Positions 1-12,900 of a stretch of DNA of 64,000 bases are shown here, piece by piece (the first letter of the stretch is position 1; each line of letters begins with the position of its first letter). The notes under the pieces were generated by a model. It saw only the letters and a list, made by a program, of their open reading frames with translations, was not told where the DNA came from and did no database searches. Where the stretch lies: positions 2,480,001-2,544,000 of the forward strand of contig JASSKH010000012.1 in assembly GCA_031763025.1 (NCBI GenBank). Reading direction: 5' to 3'. The stretch is from Macrocystis pyrifera (Eukaryota > Sar > Phaeophyceae > Laminariales > Laminariaceae). A program made the position numbers and the translations under genes.

Positions 1-277
1 TCAATAGGTTAAGAGCCTCGTCAGTCAGAAATCAGCAGGCTCGAAAGTCCCCCCTCTACCGCACTTCACCGCCCCCTCTACCGCACTGCACCGCACTGTA
101 GAAGCACGATACCACACTGTAGAGGCATTTTAGCGCACTTAGAGATGTACTACAGCGCTGTAAAAGAGTGATTCTAAACCCTGCAAAATAGTAACCCCCG
201 CCCCCCCTTTCCTTGGCCGTTCCCTCCATATGCCTTTTTGCCCGTGGAGTTCCTACAACAGGAGCATGTTTCCTCAC

Positions 278-3200
278 CGGACTCTAAAGATGGGCTGCGC
301 CGATAGAGCGTCCATGATTTGCAGCGAATGAAACTCGTCCGCACCGACTGAAGCCAAGAAATTCCCGCAGGGAGACCACGTCAAGCCGCAAATGCCAACC
401 GTGTGGAAACCCGCGACCGTAGTCCTGATCTGCTTTGTAGCGGCGTTCCACACCACAATCTGGCGAGGCATGTTTGGTAGCATGGTGGCAATCGGGGATC
501 GCTGCTTTTTAGGGTGGTCCCATGAATGATTACGTGTAACGCACACCGCTGAAGCTCCCAAGCTTTCGCAAACGAGTCTTCCTCGGCGTTAACAGTAGCG
601 CTGCCACTAATGTGTCAGGTGACCGTTCTTGCGGGGTAACTTGTTGGTGCTTTGCTTTGGCAGCCTGGGCAGTTAGAGGAGATAGAGGCTACAGCAATGA
701 ACTGCAAAGCCTTAGCCTTGAGTATGCATACGTCGTTCTCAAAGTTCGCACGCAACAGGGCTTCCTTTTCCCCGGGCGTGAGGCAGCTTTCCCTTGGGAA
801 TGATTCTCCGAACCCGTCGGTAGCACTTTACGTTGATACGACCTCAGACGGAGGTCCCTACACCTGACAGGGCAACCCTACTTTTGCGAAAAAGGGAAAA
901 AAAAAACAATCCGCCTCGGACAGATCGCGATCTATCTGACGATAAAAATCTAGACGTTGATTTGCCGTTAATATGTGTTGTGCAGGATCTGCATATAGGT
1001 ATGTATAGTACAAGATCCTACACAAAGGAACATGTGCTAGATCACACACAATTCATACGGTTCCCACCCGGAAACACGAGCTAGACCCTGGTAGTATACA
1101 GACCAGGAATGGATTTATCTGTCTGCCCTGAAAGATCTAGATCGTCAAGTGGGAATGGATTGTCTAGGCCATGATCTGTCCGAGGTGCAAAACAATCCCA
1201 AGGGCTATATACACCTGTTACAAAAACATGTACTTTTACGTAAAATACACGTTGAGTCCAACAACGTTTTGTGTATGTAGTTCCTCTGTTCAGGAGAAAA
1301 TGTTCGGGCTCAAGACGTACGACCCCTCACAGCGTTACCGTGCCTATGTGCGTAGTGAACAGCCATGCTGCGGCGGGGGAAGCTATATATATATATAGAG
1401 AGAGAGATATCTCTCTCGCTCATAAAAGACAACCTATTTTTCGAGAAAACTTGTTCACCGCAACCCGCAAACAATAAATACAATAGAAAAAAACACAAAA
1501 TCGAATCACAAACATAGTTGGTTTGCATAGATCCTATAAATAGTAGTCGAGGAGAGAGCCCAGTCAGGATGAAACGTGTGGGCGAAAAAACTGCAGCCCC
1601 CTCTTCCCCATAGCATGGCCCTGAAAGCGATGCTTCGTACCTTCGGGTTGGCGCCGGTCTCCCCTGTAGCAACCCACTTGCCGCAGGGGGTGACGGCTAG
1701 AGCGGTGATGTCGTCCGTGTGTTCCTGCATGAAGCTTTGGACGCGGTCACCTGATCGGTGCATGCGTGACGACGACGACCAACCGCGTTTAAGGGTGCTT
1801 AGGCCGTGTTTCGTTGGTTCGAGAAGATGTTGCTTAGCTCAGGCCTGAACCCATTTAGGACTGCACCCTTTTTTTCGGTGAAAACTGACTTGGAATCAGT
1901 CTGGGACAAATTTTACAGCTTTGCCAGGATTTAGAAGCTAGCGACCAAAACAATGGTTGATAACTTTAGGTGTTATCAGCCGTGTATGAGCAGCGTCAGC
2001 GTCCAGCAAAACGGGTAGGATTACGTTGCCCCCGTCCGTGCCGGACGACTCCTTGCATTGTGCATAGCTCGGACACCAATTTGGTGCCGTACGACTCCTT
2101 GCATTGCGCAGTGGTCGTTTGCCGCAATCGTCCCTTTTCAACGTCAATTATCCCCTCTTGAGCACCAACAGGGTTAAGAAGGACGCCCGAACGAAAAAAA
2201 ACAAGCAACAGGAAGCTGACTCAGCACAACGATGACATGCTCAAAATTCTTAGACGCAACATGCTTCGAGATGATGGTGCTTAGCTTAGGCCTCAAAAAG
2301 GCTGGCTTGACAATTAAACAGGCAGCATAAAGCTGCCTCAGTGCAACGATGACATGCTTAAGATGCGTAGACATGCTCGGGAATATTGTGCTTAGCTCAG
2401 GCGTTGAGAAGGCTGGCTTGACAATTTAACAAGCAACATAAAGCTGACTCAGAGCAACGATGACACGCGTGAGACGCTTAGACGTGCTCTGGGAATATTA
2501 TGTTTAGCTCAGGCCTTAAGAAGGATGACTTGAAATCTAAACAAGTACTCTAACAGGAAGCCGATTCAGTAAAGCGATGACACGTTTCAATTGCTGAGAC
2601 GTGTTTGAGAAGATGCTTACTCAGGCCATAAAAACGGTGTCGGGGACAATTATCAGGCAACAGAAAGCCGATTCAATAAAATGACGGCACGAAGACTGCA
2701 GTGGTACTCTTGGCATATGACCACTTGCGCAGACACAACAAGACGTTAGCACCAGACCAATCATCTCGATTAAATTTCCGTATAGCTCAACTCACCCACC
2801 ACCGGTGCTTCGTCTACAGAATGCATAAAGCGGAGACTTCCAAGGATTGTCCGTTTTTACCGCGTTGCCGCGCCGTGGCTCCGTGGACAAGCATGCCAAG
2901 TGATAAAACAAACAACCAACCAACACCCATGATGCTAAAACTGGTTGTCTATCTACCTCCCGTACACGCGTCCCGCAGACACTACCACTCGCAGCACCGT
3001 ATGCTACCACCCAAGTCGAATGTAGCACTAATCCAATGGTGTGTTTAGCAGGGTATATTCTCTGGTGGGTACCCGGGTGTATGTACTCTGGGGGGTACCC
3101 GGGTATTTACTTTGTGGATACCCGAATATTTACTCTGGGGGCACCCGGGTATACTCTCTGAGAGGTACACGGGTATGCACTGTGAGGCTTGACCGGGTAT

Positions 3201-6200
3201 ATACTGTGGGCGATACCGGGGTATATACTCTGGGGGCACTCGGATATATATACATCCTTTGGGATTCCCCGGTATATACTCTGGGGGTGCCCGGGGTACC
3301 TACAACGTAGGACAAAAACAACCAGGGCTGTTCGCGGGTGGGGTCAAATTCCGCGGATGAAGTCGGGTCGGGTCGGGTCGGAATCCGACCAGATCCGACC
3401 CGACCCGACCCGACCTTGAGATTTAAATAAATCCTGAGCTGACCCGCAGGTCGCGTCGTGCCCCGTGAAGAGCCCTGAAAATAACCAGGTCTGGTACCCG
3501 GACACCCCAGAATATGTCCCTTCCTGAGCACATCGTTAAAATATCCCGGGTCCGATTTAGAGTCTTTCCAGTAGTGTCACACCAATGTACAGCATACGCT
3601 CCGCGTGTCGGCAGCTCAGACGCAACAAACTTTACGGTACATATGTTCATATCTCTCCTGGCATACCGTGTTCTGTCATACGGCCCCATGTCTGACATGA
3701 ACAAAATCCGCTTCCTACAAAAAAAAAAAAAACTTCCCCAACTACAGTACTCGTGCAAGAATAAATATACATCGCCATTATGCTTGGTCACCTTCCGTCT
3801 CCGCTCCTTCCTCGTCGACCGGCTGAGCCAAGACTACAGCCACCTTTCCAGCGGGGTACACCACACCGACACCCTCGGGAGTTGCGCCGCTTGCTGTGTA
3901 GCACACCGACGCACGAGAAGACGCCGCAGAGTAGCCGTACACCCACTCCAGTGAAAGTTGCGTGTCGGGAGCCGGCGGCGCCGGAGGTGGGGGTGGGGGC
4001 GTGGGGTCTGCGGCGTCTTTTCCGGCGGCTGCAGGCGAGTCTTCGTCCTCGTCGTTCGCGTCTTCGCCGGCTTCATCGCCCTCCTGTCACGGCAGTAAAG
4101 CCATGGGAAAAGCGAGTAAAAACAAAAAAAAAACGTGTGAGAAACGCTCAACGCGGCAGGGCTGTGATTTGGCTGTAGTTTACGACTAGTTTTTAGCTGG
4201 ATGGAAAATTAAGCCGTCTAACTGACTTACCTATCAATATTATCCAACAAAACGCGTATGTCGAACTATAAACGCGCCAGCCAAACACAAAGGACGCAGA
4301 ACTTAGGGGAAAATTCAAGCGAGCATCTCCCTGTAATGCGTGGTCAATTAAAGAACTAGTCGGCAACCGGGGGGTCACCCAACTCACATCCTTACGAACG
4401 GGCGACAGGATCGCCGGACTAGTCCTCGGTTTCTGTAAGGTTGAGGGTAGCCATTTTACCCTCTACCAATAATCGACGTGGTTGCTGATCCTCACACACA
4501 CGGAAACGCTTCGCTCTGGAACATTTGTTTTAAGTTGATTCCCCTTCGTGAGACGCATTGATTCCGTCCTCCTCTCCACCACGCGGTTAACATTTTAGCT
4601 CGATGGGAGCGAAAAAGGCGGAAACGCGGCGGGATGAAGGACCCCGACAAATTTTCCAACAAAAAACGACGAATAAATTGGCTGTGAGTGCTTCCGGCGT
4701 GTTATTGACCTTTCACACAGGACTGTTGTTGTTCCGGACGACCGCAGAAACAGTGTCGTGCGTATACTCAATTCAAGATATTCCGCTGAAGCAACCATTG
4801 CGAGTCATCGAGGACATAATTCCAATCTTAGCACCCACAAAATCCAAGCCCCTAGACGGGTCATGACCCGGCCCGCGGATCGGGTCAGGATGTTTTAAAA
4901 ACTCATCACGGGCCGGGTCGGGCCGGGCCGGGTCGGGTCGGGTCGGGTCGGGTCGGGTCGAGTCGGGTTGGGTCGGGTAGAGTCGGTAGGCTTTTCAAAT
5001 CTCACGGGTCGAGCCAGGCCACTCTGACCCGACCCGACCCGATCCGACCCGCGAGGTTTGACCTGACCCGTGAATGGCACCCACAAAATTAGTTCAGCTG
5101 CTGTAGTTGAACCTTCTCTACTTCAGAAGCTTCATTCAGCATTCCCGACGCTCGTCGACTGTCATCGAATTCTGCTATATATTTATAACTTCACGCTCTG
5201 GCGCTCTCCGCGAAGACAAAAAGGCGCGTGACGTATCTGTTCTTGGTTTTTTGGGAACCCGCCAGGACTCGAACCCCGGCCCGCATACGCCAATGCTACT
5301 CGAGATTAACCACTACACCCCTGGGGCGACCGGCCTATGCAGACTCATGTAGTGGGTAGTGCTATACCAACAGGCTCGACTAAATACCTCAGGCGGAGGT
5401 GGTGGAGGGACGAGCTCCTTGGCTGCTTCCACCCATGCGCCCGTCGGACGTACGGCGGTCACCACGTCGTCGTTCCCTGCGTTAGCCTTCTCCTGAGCTT
5501 CCGAGCGCGGCACAAATAGCGCCTCCTCGTGGTGGATGTCCGGAGCGGCAGCTTCCAGCGTGACTGCTGACGAAATGGTTGCGTCCTCGCCGCTGCCACG
5601 CTCCTTCGATGTCCGGTTTAATATGCGGAAAGGGAAAGGGGAGTGTAGGATGCTAACGCAGGCTGTAACGAAGAGAAAGACGCCCAAGGCTTCACCTTCA
5701 AGTGCTAAGATATGATCCAACGTGGGTTGTGTTTTTTTTCTCGCTTTCAGATTTACCTTGAAAACTCAAAAGGGTTGGTATTGTTCGGGAGCGATGGATG
5801 AAACATGCAGTATAATTATTATTTGCGTCGTTAATTTGAACATGCTACCATTCTGTGATCCGCCGCGTTTGCTTCGCTTTCAGTACTATAGGTATGCGCC
5901 CACTTGTCGCCGGAGAGGATTGGTTTTATAGGTTGCAGTTTCCGGGCCAAACGTATTCAGCACCGATCAGTGTGTTGGCATAACAGGGGGAAGGGACTCA
6001 CAGCAGCAGCGAGGGCACCTTGCGCTCAAAGGAAGTGAAAAAAACGTGTACAGCACCAGTCAGTGTGTCAGCATACACGCCGCTACAGGGGGAAGGGGCT
6101 CACAGCAGCAGGGAGGGCACTCTGCATTCCAAGGACGCGAAAACACAGCCGGAAGTGCGCCTAGCATATAATGGACGTGAACACAAGGCATACCTTCCCT

Positions 6201-9200
6201 TCGCAATCGTCGTAGAAAGCCAGCCAGCTATACGCCACCGGGTTGGTGTCGCAATAGCTCGACAAGGTGTCGAGCTCCAAGCCTCCTTTCATTCCGGAGT
6301 CGCTGTGCATGAACACCTTTTAGCAGGTTCGTTTATCGGATGAAATCAGCGGATTTTTTATGGTATGCCCGAGTGGACTAGTGGATACATCGCCTTTTAA
6401 GTTCGTGTAGCATCCTCACATACTGCTTGATTCAGATTGGCTCCTTGACACCTTTCTCCACCGCAAAAACATATTCTACACTAACTCCAGCTAGTACAGC
6501 AGTACGCCCACTTCATACGTGCGTGGCATAAAACTCAAACCACTTGGAGTAACGGTGGACTCTTTTTTGCAAAGTGTGTGATACACGGCTTATACCTTGG
6601 TGTGGAAAGCGGCCGCTGTTGAAACGCGTATAAAAACAGTCTCAAACCGATGCCGTGTGGCTCGAGGAGTTACCTCGGCAAAAAAACCGGTGGCGGTTGG
6701 TGGTCGTCAAGGTCGGTTGCCCGTAACTGACGGCACCACACGACGGTATGCGGTGAGATGCGCACACGCAAGCGAGCGAGCGGTGCTTGATCTCTATATT
6801 CCCTCGTGCGCCCCCCGCCCCCTCTCCCTGGAAGCACGCTCACCAGACTGGCGACGGACTCAAACCTAGCGGAGTCGGGCGCGTCTGTCCCGGATAGCTT
6901 GCAAAGTCCCGCGGTGGTGCTCTTGAGCAGTAGGAAGAGCTCGCTCATGCTGAGTCGCGACCTCCCCCCGACGTCGTAGCAAGCGAACACAAACTCCACC
7001 TGGGGACAGATTTTTGTTCATAAAAGTGATCATCATGTTTTCCTTCCACAATTTGTGGCATATGCTTTTGACGTCCATCACTCACAAACAGCTACAACAG
7101 AAATAAGAATATAATCAAGGGAAGCCAAACAAGGACAGCTCTCTATTCTTGTCTTTCGGACAAGTCTAGCTCCATTCGATACCCACTTCCGGGCTGACAT
7201 CAACCTTAAATACCCCACGACTTGCTTGTTATTACAAGTACTTTACTCGATACCATTCTGTGATGACCTTGCAAGGTGCTCGCGCTGGTGGTGTACTATG
7301 GCTGACTTCGGTTTCACGCCGGAAGACTTCGTAACGCGATAACAACTAAGGTACACAGCTCATCTTACCGCTTTGGCAATGCTGGTCGTTGGCATATGCT
7401 CGAAACTCCAGGAGCATTTTCGGCCCGTTTAAGCAAAAACTGTCATACTGCAAACCGACACATCATCGGAACTCCGTTGACGCAGTTTCCTCATCAAGCA
7501 GCGTTTCGCTCGTCACGTTTCGACACAATTCTTCATCGAAAAATATCACAACTACACAAACAGAGCCACTCGTATAAACTTGAAGAAGTACGCGCAAGCG
7601 ACGTGGGGCTGAACGGCATCCGCCGCTGTTCACAAAATATCACAAATCGGACAGATCACTCTAAATCATCTACCAGTAGATCCTATGATACATTTGCCGT
7701 TCTGGGATGTTGTGCAAGATCCGTAACATATATATATCACCCTGCAAATGTGTGCGCAAGATTCGTGTTCGTACAGATCCCATCCAGCAAGTATGGCCTA
7801 CGATACGCCGTGCAGATCATACACATTAGGGACGTGCATGCAAAGTACATACGTATACTTCGAGTATTTTTATATATATCTGCTCCAAAAGATCTACAGG
7901 TAGATCATGAAACGGGAATATAATCTGTCCGATGTATGCAATGACGTTCGCTCGTCCCCCTCTCTCGCCTTTTCTTCGCGTGTCATCGCCGAGAGCATTC
8001 CGAGCGTAGATATCAGCTCCAACCCATCCACAAGATTGTTCTGGGTGGGACAAGGGCGAGGAATGAGACCGCGAGTTGGGCAGGGAGCAGACTCAAATAG
8101 GTGTCCCCACGGGGGATGAAACCATGAATTGGGCAGGTATCACACTTGAGCATACTTCAGTTCGCAGTCCTGCGAGTCATGAAGTATTCGCAGCTCCATG
8201 CACAGTCTCATCGGCGGGGTTTCTGCTGTTTTGCTTTTGTTGTAGTCGTTGTCGTTGTTGTCGATGTTGTTGTTGATCTCACTTTAATTAGCCCCTCTTG
8301 TGACTTCACATGGGAAAATTGACGCTAAAAAGTGTCGATTAGAGCAACGACCACCTCGTGATTGAGGGGTGATACAAGTTGGTGTTCGAGTTTCAATGCA
8401 AGGAGGCGTACGGCATGGGCGCAACATGAATCCTACCCGTATTGCTGGGCGCTCACGCTGCTCGTATTGGATACGATTGATAACGCAAAAGTTATCAGTG
8501 TCTTGGTTGCTACAGCAGTATCGAGGGATTGCCCAAGGGTTCATGATAATTGAGATCGCTTCGTATACTGCTGTAGTTTATACTTATTACGGGGGACCAT
8601 AGGAAATACAATAGGACCAAATAGTGTTTGCAAACATAGGGAAATGTATAAGTTTTTATCTGTAACGTATTTACTATTTACTATGGTCCTCCCTTACTAG
8701 TATTCTAGCCCGTGGCAACGAATTTGCCCAAGGAGACAAGGGACTCACAGGCAGGTAGGGACCAGTACTGTACAGCAGTAGTAGAAGAGTATCACCAGTC
8801 GCCACCGACGCCGACGTACAGCAGTAGAAATAGCGTAAAGGCTTTTCACATACACACCTCATCACTCCACTCACAGATCACAATCACAGCTACAGCCGAT
8901 CACCCGCAAACACCACCAGAACTCGTTACTCGTGTATCATATAACAGATCGTGGTCTGCTGGGTTAATTATGTTCAGATCATACCGTAGATCCGGACTGT
9001 TCAGTGCCGACACTGATTGCTCAAGCGTTGCTTATTCCTACCTCGTCCGTGTCAAGGGCGAAAAAAAAAACGCTCTACTGGCTTTTTCATCCGGCTCGAC
9101 GCCCATCGATCTGGCAACGGCCCCGCACAGCTGCTCGAAGAAGGCCGGCTCGACACCCCAGCCATTTGCGCACAGGTTGAACTCTTGCCATAGTGCTCTG

Positions 9201-9247
9201 ATGGATTCCCCCGGGACTGCGCCATTTTGTCCAATTTGAAGAGACAT
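278..9247 (-). CDS. EF-hand/HELP/WD40 protein of the EML (EMAP-like) family, 3' end beyond window
   Basis: Exons read on the minus strand: 9247-9042, (one or more not found), 6999-6844, 6316-6194, 5603-5388, 4083-3792, 1750-1641, 459-278. From 6999 to 278 every junction keeps frame (phases 0,0,0,1,0) with GT-AG borders. The first exon starts MSLQIGQ and ends in LDTDE, an EF-hand loop start. Exon 6999-6844 holds a second, degenerate EF-hand (YDVGGRSRLSMSELF). Exon 5603-5388 is an acidic and proline linker (RPTGAWVEAAKEL). Exon 4083-3792 carries the HELP signature LSLEWVYGY. Exons 1750-1641 and 459-278 are WD40 blades (EHTDDITALAVTPCGKWVATG; GLTWSPCGNFLASVG). EML proteins bind tubulin and microtubules, and EF-hands would add calcium control (family knowledge). 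The last exon ends in phase 2 at a GTGAGG donor, so more WD40 exons lie off the left edge. Oddity: an A10 run at 9061-9070 puts LDTDE out of frame with the exon start. At least one exon between 9042 and 6999 is unidentified. Confidence 0.85.
1800..2700. repeat. Diverged ~113-bp tandem repeat in an EML intron, interrupted by another repeat
   Basis: Four to five units with the shared words GATGACACG, TTAGCTCAGGCCT and GGCTTGACAATT start near 2214, 2332, 2442, 2562 and 2667, spaced about 105-120 bp. A partial unit at 1800-1870 is separated from the rest by an unrelated block (about 1930-2160). The array lies in the intron between the HELP and first WD40 exons. It shows no coding signal. Confidence 0.6.
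3051..3300. repeat. Minisatellite, ~27-bp unit
   Basis: About nine imperfect units around TACTCTGGGGG and TACCCGGGTAT lie between the HELP and WD40 exons of the EML gene. Every unit contains the CCCGGG core. The open frames over it are artefacts of the repeat. Confidence 0.75.
3323..3477. repeat. GGGTC-rich palindromic interspersed element, copy 1
   Basis: The element begins AGGGCTGTTCGCGGGT and ends AGAGCCCT, so its ends are short inverted repeats. Inside are a run of GGGTC pentamers and then a run of the complementary GACCC pentamers, which together can form a long hairpin. Related copies are at 4854-5085 and 19790-19933. It is unclassified. Confidence 0.55.
4854..5085. repeat. GGGTC-rich palindromic element, copy 2
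   Basis: GACCCGGCCCGCGG is followed by about 12 GGGTC-type pentamers (4913-4985), an A/T-rich spacer with TTTTCAAATCTC, and then complementary GACCC pentamers. It has the same architecture as the copies at 3323 and 19790. It lies in the EML intron between the linker and HELP exons. Confidence 0.55.
5105..5334 (-). mobile_element. tRNA-derived SINE with a different head (type 2)
   Basis: Read on the minus strand from 5334, the first ~75 nt resemble a tRNA: box A is TGTAGTGGTTA, and box B GGTTCGAGTCC sits in a T-arm with stem CCGGG/CCTGG. No matching acceptor stem is present, so it is a SINE head and not a tRNA gene. The body beyond it (near 5134-5215) resembles the body of the SINEs at 21010 and 56496 (GCTGAACCC/ATTCAGCATTCCC, then GAGCGTGAGTTA-like words), but the head differs. 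Confidence 0.6.
8585..8699. mobile_element. Family A inverted-repeat MITE, copy 1
   Basis: Ends are TTACGGGGGACCATAG and CTATGGTCCTCCCTTA with the A/T-rich core typical of the family. This copy is diverged and carries extra bases inside the left arm. It lies in an EML intron. Confidence 0.75.
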
Positions 9248-9961
9248 CGCCGGTACGCGCACGGGGAGATGGCGGAGATCGCACAGGAGTAGTAAGACGG
9301 ACCAGCAGCGTTTGTATATCTTTTGATACCTGGTACAGTAGTAGAAAGTCTTTTTTTTTGGGTGGATATGTGCTGACATTGCCATCAATTCAACAGGCGG
9401 CACCAGAGTACGCTAGGCTTTATGCGAGAAGGAGAGCAAATAGATTTCGCTAGAGGTTGTCGTCTGCCGTATCACAGCCACTCTACGGCAACTCAGCGTG
9501 CGCATATACTACTGCTATGCGTAGCATAGGAGGGCTCGAATTGAAAGATATAACGACGGTACAACTATTGATGCACAATTATTGTGGGCCCCTAAGCTGT
9601 TCGAAGGCGGTATGCTTCACACTCACGGTTCACGAAGGGCTTGGCCCGTTCGTCAAAGACGGCCTTCCCGACCTTCTGCCCCATGGTGCCTGCGCGTGTG
9701 CTCAGGGTCGGGGCTTCACACACAGGGGAATTGAGCGCTGAGAGCTACAGCAGCCGTCGTCGGAACCTAGAAACCAAAACGGTTACAGAAACGCCTTTCA
9801 TCCAGTATAAAATCCTGTTTCCAAGATAATGTCACAGAACACGGACAGAGAGAGGTGGGGCGGGATCGCTGTGCTCCGCATCCAGAGTGTGTCTACCTCC
9901 CGCTGGTGAGAGCATACCACTGATCTCTGGAGTACATTCCCCAGCCAGGATCTCAGAAGTG
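9248..9961. promoter_or_regulatory. 714-bp divergent intergenic region between EML and glucosidase II beta
   Basis: The two start codons (9247 minus, 9962 plus) face away from each other, so both promoters must lie here or extend into the first exons. A TATAAAA lies at 9806-9812, 150 bp upstream of the glucosidase ATG, and is a weak TATA-box candidate. No interspersed repeat of the window's families is recognised here, which contrasts with the introns. Confidence 0.45.
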
Positions 9962-12900
9962 ATGAGCTGGAGGCCGATGCACTTGGTGGCCGCTCCTGCC
10001 GTGCTGTTGATACTCGGAAAGGCGAACGCCCTGTTCGGCTTCGGCGCGCGGCAGTCCGATGTGACAGAGGCGAGGGCTACAGCCATGGCGCTGATCAGGG
10101 AGAATGCCGCAGGGGACGACTTCGTGCCGCCGGCTGGTGGGGTTGGGCGGCGAGATGCGGCTAAGTTTATAGCCGCACGCGCTTCGGGAAAGCTTGCGTG
10201 CGGAGATTCCTCGTCCTCTTCTATGGTGTCTTGGGAGATGGTGAACGACGACTTCTGCGACTGTCAAGACGGCAGCGACGAGCCTGGGACGTCTGCCTGC
10301 AGCAACGGCGAGTGTGGCTTGGTTGGTGTTGTCGGGGGCTACTACTGCTGTTGTAGTTGTGCTGTGGCATGCACGGTTTGTCGCGCTAGGCCCCGTATTT
10401 ATGCTCCGGCTATGTCCGGCCTTTCGTCCTGATTCTTCGATTTCTTTGCTTCGTCCGCACAGAGAGGTCAACTTGCGGAGTAAACGGCAGGAGTGTACGA
10501 GCACCAGGTATACTCATAGTAAGTACTGCAGGAAACTACTATTTGCGGGGGACCATAGTAAATAGGACCTACGGTGCAGACAAAAACCTACATATTTACC
10601 TATTTTGACCGACAATATTTGGTCCTATTTACTATGGTCCCCCGTAATAATAACATATACTGGTACATGTGTAGCTGGAACATACCAGATGGCACAAACC
10701 GGCTGGAACAAACAGCACCAGTAGCTAGGCTAGTCAGGTTGATGATGTACTGCTGTACCTACAGTACAGTAGTACCAACAAAGATCTTGTCATCGATCGA
10801 AACCCCTACGAGTACAGCAGTAGTTACGGTGGTAGCATCTTCACTCCGCACTGCTGTCTGTTTCCGACAAGCAGCTATCAATAGCAAACATGCGCGACGC
10901 TCAGAGAGAGCGGCCACTCACGACGGAGTTTACCTACTCATACGTACCGAACCGAACCGTACATGTCGCACCCTTGCTGCAGAGCACGACACAGCCAGTA
11001 CGATGCCCATACCCTACCGTATCGTACCGTACCTTACCGTACCTTACCGTGACATGTGAGATGGTACGGGAACACGGAATTGTGTCCGCATTTGCGCGAA
11101 CTGCGTTGTTTCGGCACGCCTCACTCCGTTGCGAACACACTAAATACTATCGATAAGTCGCTCGTACCGAAGGTTGTCGAGTTGTCGGGCCAAGTATACA
11201 CAACTGCAGCTGAACCAAACCTCACGTTCTCTCTCCTCTTGTATCACACCCTTGCAAGTCGGCGTGATGTTGATTTTCGAGCGCGCTTCAGCTAATAACA
11301 GCAACTGGAAAACGGGCACACACCACGCAACGAACACGCGAAGACTGGAAGCGAACATAGAACGATCTGAACGCTCATCGTGTATCTAGAGAACTAACTG
11401 CCTATATGTGCGCCGGTGACGCCCACGACACGCGAGGCGTCCTGCGCTGCACTCGCCTACCAGGTACATAGAGTGTTTACGAGGATACCGTATGACACTA
11501 CAGTATCACACTAGGGTGATAGGATAATACACCCCCTCGGACGAATTTCCCATCCGAGTTTTCTCGACAACGGAAAGAGTGCACACACCAAGCGACGCGT
11601 TTCATGGGAATGTCTCGACGAGAACTTTCCAAAGCCGCCGTTTCCGTCTTGCGTGTGCCTCTCTCGGGGCATGTTTTGGAGAAAATCGTCTCGGAAGTTC
11701 GTTGAAGGGGGTGTGTTATCTTGTCGCCCTAGTGTGATACGGTACGTACTCGTTTGGTCGGTGAGTGGCAGCGCGGCAGCTACAGGCAGTCCTCTTCATG
11801 ATGAGTCTATTGTTGGTTGTTCGCCTCCAGTCGTCGCGTGTTTGTTGCGTGGTGTGTGTCCGCTTGCTTCCGCAGCTGAAAGCCTATGTTTGAAAACATC
11901 TAAATCTCGCTGATTTGCAAGGATGTGATAGAAGGGGAGAGCGGATTAGGTTTTGGTTTATAGGTACTTTGTCGGACAAATGGCCACCTTTGGCTCGAGC
12001 ACCTACTGTATCTGGCATTCTCGTTTTTTTCGGTTATTTGTTTCTTGTTCAGTTCCCATCTCTTGTCCTCGCCCTTCCTTCTCCTGCTCCCTCTCTGGTC
12101 GTAATTCAGACTCGGGGTCACATAGTAGACTCTCTCTCTCCCCCGGTGCAAAGATTCGGGGTCACATATTAGGCTGCCCCCCCCCCCCCCTCCCCCCCTC
12201 CGGTGCTCCGTCTCGAAAGGGATGCGTGGTCAATGGTCTAATGACTGAGGGAAGCAACAAATGAGTACGCCCCCCCCCCCCCCCCTCCACCACGGTACGT
12301 GCCTTGCATTTTTATCTCGAGAAGGGTTCAACGCTTTCTTCCCTCGTCGACTAGCGTCTAATTGTGCCTGTGGGACGGTGGTCCCGCAGCGACTATTAAG
12401 AGGTCGCTTTGGCAAGAATTGCGTTTGGAAATTAACCGAGGTGGGTTGCTGAGGGTGAGCTGACAAAAGGCCACTGCTGTGGCGCTGAGAGTGGCGTAAC
12501 CACACTGTCGGGGGTCCAAGAAACGAAACTTATCTCAAGAGACTGGCCCTGCCGAGGCTAACATGGGCTGCGACTACAGTGTAAATAGAAAAGCCCTAAG
12601 GTTTTCACATTTCGGACAGATCATGTACAGATCATTCCCACACTGGATTATATTAATAGGTCTTTCAACTAAGGCAGATGGATGATCTGTATGATGTGTA
12701 TTATTTGTATGATCTGTGTTATCTGTATGATTTAGCTCGTGTTTCCGGGTAGGAGCCGTAGAATCTGAATGATACGCAGTGGCACATGTTTCTTTCGAGT
12801 AGGTTGGATCTGTACTATAGACAGATCCTGCACAACCTCTCACAACGGCAGGTGAGGAACTAGATCATCTACAACAGATCAGATAGGTCATCATTTGCCC

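Noticed and set aside
5258-5334. tRNA gene on the minus strand
   Set aside because: Box A, box B and a T-arm are present, but no acceptor stem pairs and a SINE body follows. It is a SINE head.
7365-7430. Missing EF-hand exon on the minus strand (NGPKMLLEF, then a GTAAG donor)
   Set aside because: Its EF-loop spacing is tempting, but there is no AG acceptor at the right base and the donor phase does not fit the next exon at 6999.
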